Part shown: positions 52,451 through 53,737 of the stretch, piece after piece | Position numbering within the stretch: position 1 is the stretch's first letter | How the letters are laid out: the number at the start of each line of letters is the position of its first letter | The notes under the pieces: model-generated | Database searches by the model: none | What the model was told of the DNA's origin: nothing | Seen by the model: only the letters and a program-made list of their open reading frames with translations | Position numbers and translations under genes: made by a program | DNA from: an uncultured Methanoregula sp. | Lineage (GTDB): Archaea; Halobacteriota; Methanomicrobia; Methanomicrobiales; Methanospirillaceae | DNA length: 53,737 nt | NCBI RefSeq assembly: GCF_963677065.1 | Contig: NZ_OY781872.1 | Span: forward strand, 3,120,001-3,173,737 | Reading direction: 5' to 3'

Positions 52451-53709
52451 TTAGATGTCGAACAGCAGGCGCGATGGGTCTTCCAGTGCGTCCTTCATCG
52501 CCACCAGGCCCAGCACGGCTTCGCGGCCGTCGATGATGCGGTGGTCATACGACATCGCCAGATAGTTCATGGGGCGCACCACGACCTGACCGTTCTCCAC
52601 CATGGCACGGTCCTTGGTGGCGTGCACGCCCAGGATGGCCGACTGGGGCGGGTTGATGATGGGGGTGGACATCATCGAGCCGAAGGTGCCGCCATTGGAG
52701 ATGGAGAACGTGCCACCGGTCATTTCTTCAATGCCCAGCTTGCCTTCGGCGGCCTTCTTGCCAAATTCGGCGATCTTCTTTTCGATGTCGGCAAAGCTCA
52801 TCTGGTCGGCATTGCGCAGGATGGGCACCACCAGGCCACGGGCGAACCGACGGCAATACCGATGTCGAAGTAGCCGTGGTAGACGATGTCATTGCCGTCC
52901 ACCGACGCGTTCAGCACCGGGTACTTCTTGAGCGCGTGCACGGCGGCCTTCACGAAGAACGACATGAAGCCCAGCTTGGTGCCGTGTTCCTTGGTGAACT
53001 GGTCCTGGAACTTCTTGCGCAGCTCCATCACGGGGGCCATGTTGACTTCGTTGAACGTGGTCAGGATGGCGTTGGTGGACTGCGACTGCAGCAGGCGCTC
53101 GGCCACGCGGGCACGCAGGCGGCTCATGGGTACGCGCTGTTCGGGGCGGTCACCCAGGTCCTGGGCCGACGAAGGCGCGGCCACCTGCGGCAGCACCTTG
53201 GAGGGCACGCCCGTCGGGATCACCGCAGCCGTCGACTTCACGCCGCCGGCCACGGCGGCCAGCACGTCGCCCTTGGTCACGCGGCCATCCTTGCCCGTGC
53301 CCGCCACAGCCGACACCGACAGGTTGTTGTCGGCCAGCAGCTTGGCGGCGGCCGGCATGGCCACATCGCCCTTCGAACCACCTGCGGCCGCCGCGACGGC
53401 TGCAGGCGCGGCTGCGGCAGCGGGCGCTGCCGCTGGGGCTGCAGCCGGAGCAGCTGCGCCGGCCTTGCCTTCGGTATCGATCTTGGCGATCAGTTGGTCG
53501 GCCACCACGGTGGCGCCGTCGCCCTGCACGATTTCCGCCAGCACGCCAGCGGCCGGTGCGGGCACTTCCAGCACGACCTTGTCGGTTTCGATTTCGATCA
53601 GGATTTCGTCCACGGCCACTGCCTCGCCGGCCTTTTTCTTCCAGGTCAGCATGGTGGCCTCGGCCACGGATTCGGACAGTTGCGGTACTTTGACTTCTAC
53701 GATAGCCAT
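52451..53709 (-). pseudogene. sucB: Dihydrolipoamide succinyltransferase (E2), interrupted by a one-base frameshift
   Basis: E2 of the 2-oxoglutarate dehydrogenase complex. The lipoyl domain (IEIETDKVVLEVPAPAAG, lipoyl Lys) is at residues 1-80, an Ala/Pro linker follows, then the E3-binding domain (LLADNNLSVSAVAGTGKDGR) and the catalytic domain with [13 protein letters not shown] (His/Asp) at the end. At 52840-52842 a GGG run appears one base short; restoring it rejoins the 5' frame ending ...[10 protein letters not shown] with the 3' frame [12 protein letters not shown]. The repaired protein is about 420 residues. Start 53709 has GAAAGAA upstream. sucA presumably lies beyond the right edge. 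Confidence 0.9.
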
Positions 53710-53737
53710 GTCAGTTCTTTCGGAATAGGGTTTTGTT

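Overview
This window looks like chromosomal DNA of a betaproteobacterium of the family Comamonadaceae (Acidovorax / Diaphorobacter / Alicycliphilus type). The basis is high GC content, the protein sequences as I recognise them, the block hemF-rsfS-rlmH-maf-rng, and dispersed palindromes built on TAGCGCTT/AAGCGCTA, which I associate with this family. Most of the window is core housekeeping DNA. I see no prophage, transposase, integrase, CRISPR array, tRNA or rRNA gene.

Region by region. 1-7.5 kb (all minus strand): yebC-purD, hemF, rsfS, rlmH, maf and rng. The rsfS product has a long Lys/Ala/Pro tail and nadD is not between hemF and rsfS. A near-consensus sigma-70 promoter at the left edge fires out of the window. 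7.5-12.2 kb (plus): a HerA/DUF853 ATPase, a dienoyl-CoA-isomerase-like crotonase, a PLP ammonia-lyase and upp. 12.6-17.8 kb: a stand-alone cytochrome cd1 nitrite reductase gene with a perfect FNR/Dnr-type box upstream, a lipoprotein combining a PLC/GDPD-like barrel with a LamG-like domain, and a cytosine-deaminase-like amidohydrolase. 18-19.2 kb: a membrane diguanylate cyclase.

19.7-23.4 kb (minus) is the least explained part. A second YebC-family protein is followed by a minimal J-domain protein and three proteins I do not recognise, tightly spaced like one operon. 23.7-26.4 kb: a nucleoside-recognition (SpmAB-like) membrane protein, and a Ser/Thr kinase fused to a cyclic-nucleotide-binding domain. 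Nine perfect GTTCCC repeats lie just upstream of the kinase. 26.6-32.1 kb is a readable alcohol/aldehyde circuit: candidate operators, a consensus sigma-54 promoter, an ExaC-type aldehyde dehydrogenase, a zinc alcohol dehydrogenase, a DUF779 protein, and a convergent AcoR-type sigma-54 activator.

32-50.8 kb: a Cys/Met-metabolism PLP enzyme, exonuclease I, a MASE3-PAS-GGDEF-EAL protein, clpS-clpA, dnaE, bamD, a DinG-type helicase with a DUF465-like small protein, a PP2C phosphatase, and zapE with a coiled-coil exported protein. The right end holds lpd and sucB of the 2-oxoglutarate dehydrogenase complex. Each is broken by one apparent single-base deletion, which may be assembly error because both are core TCA-cycle genes. 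All functional calls come from reading motifs; no database search was run.
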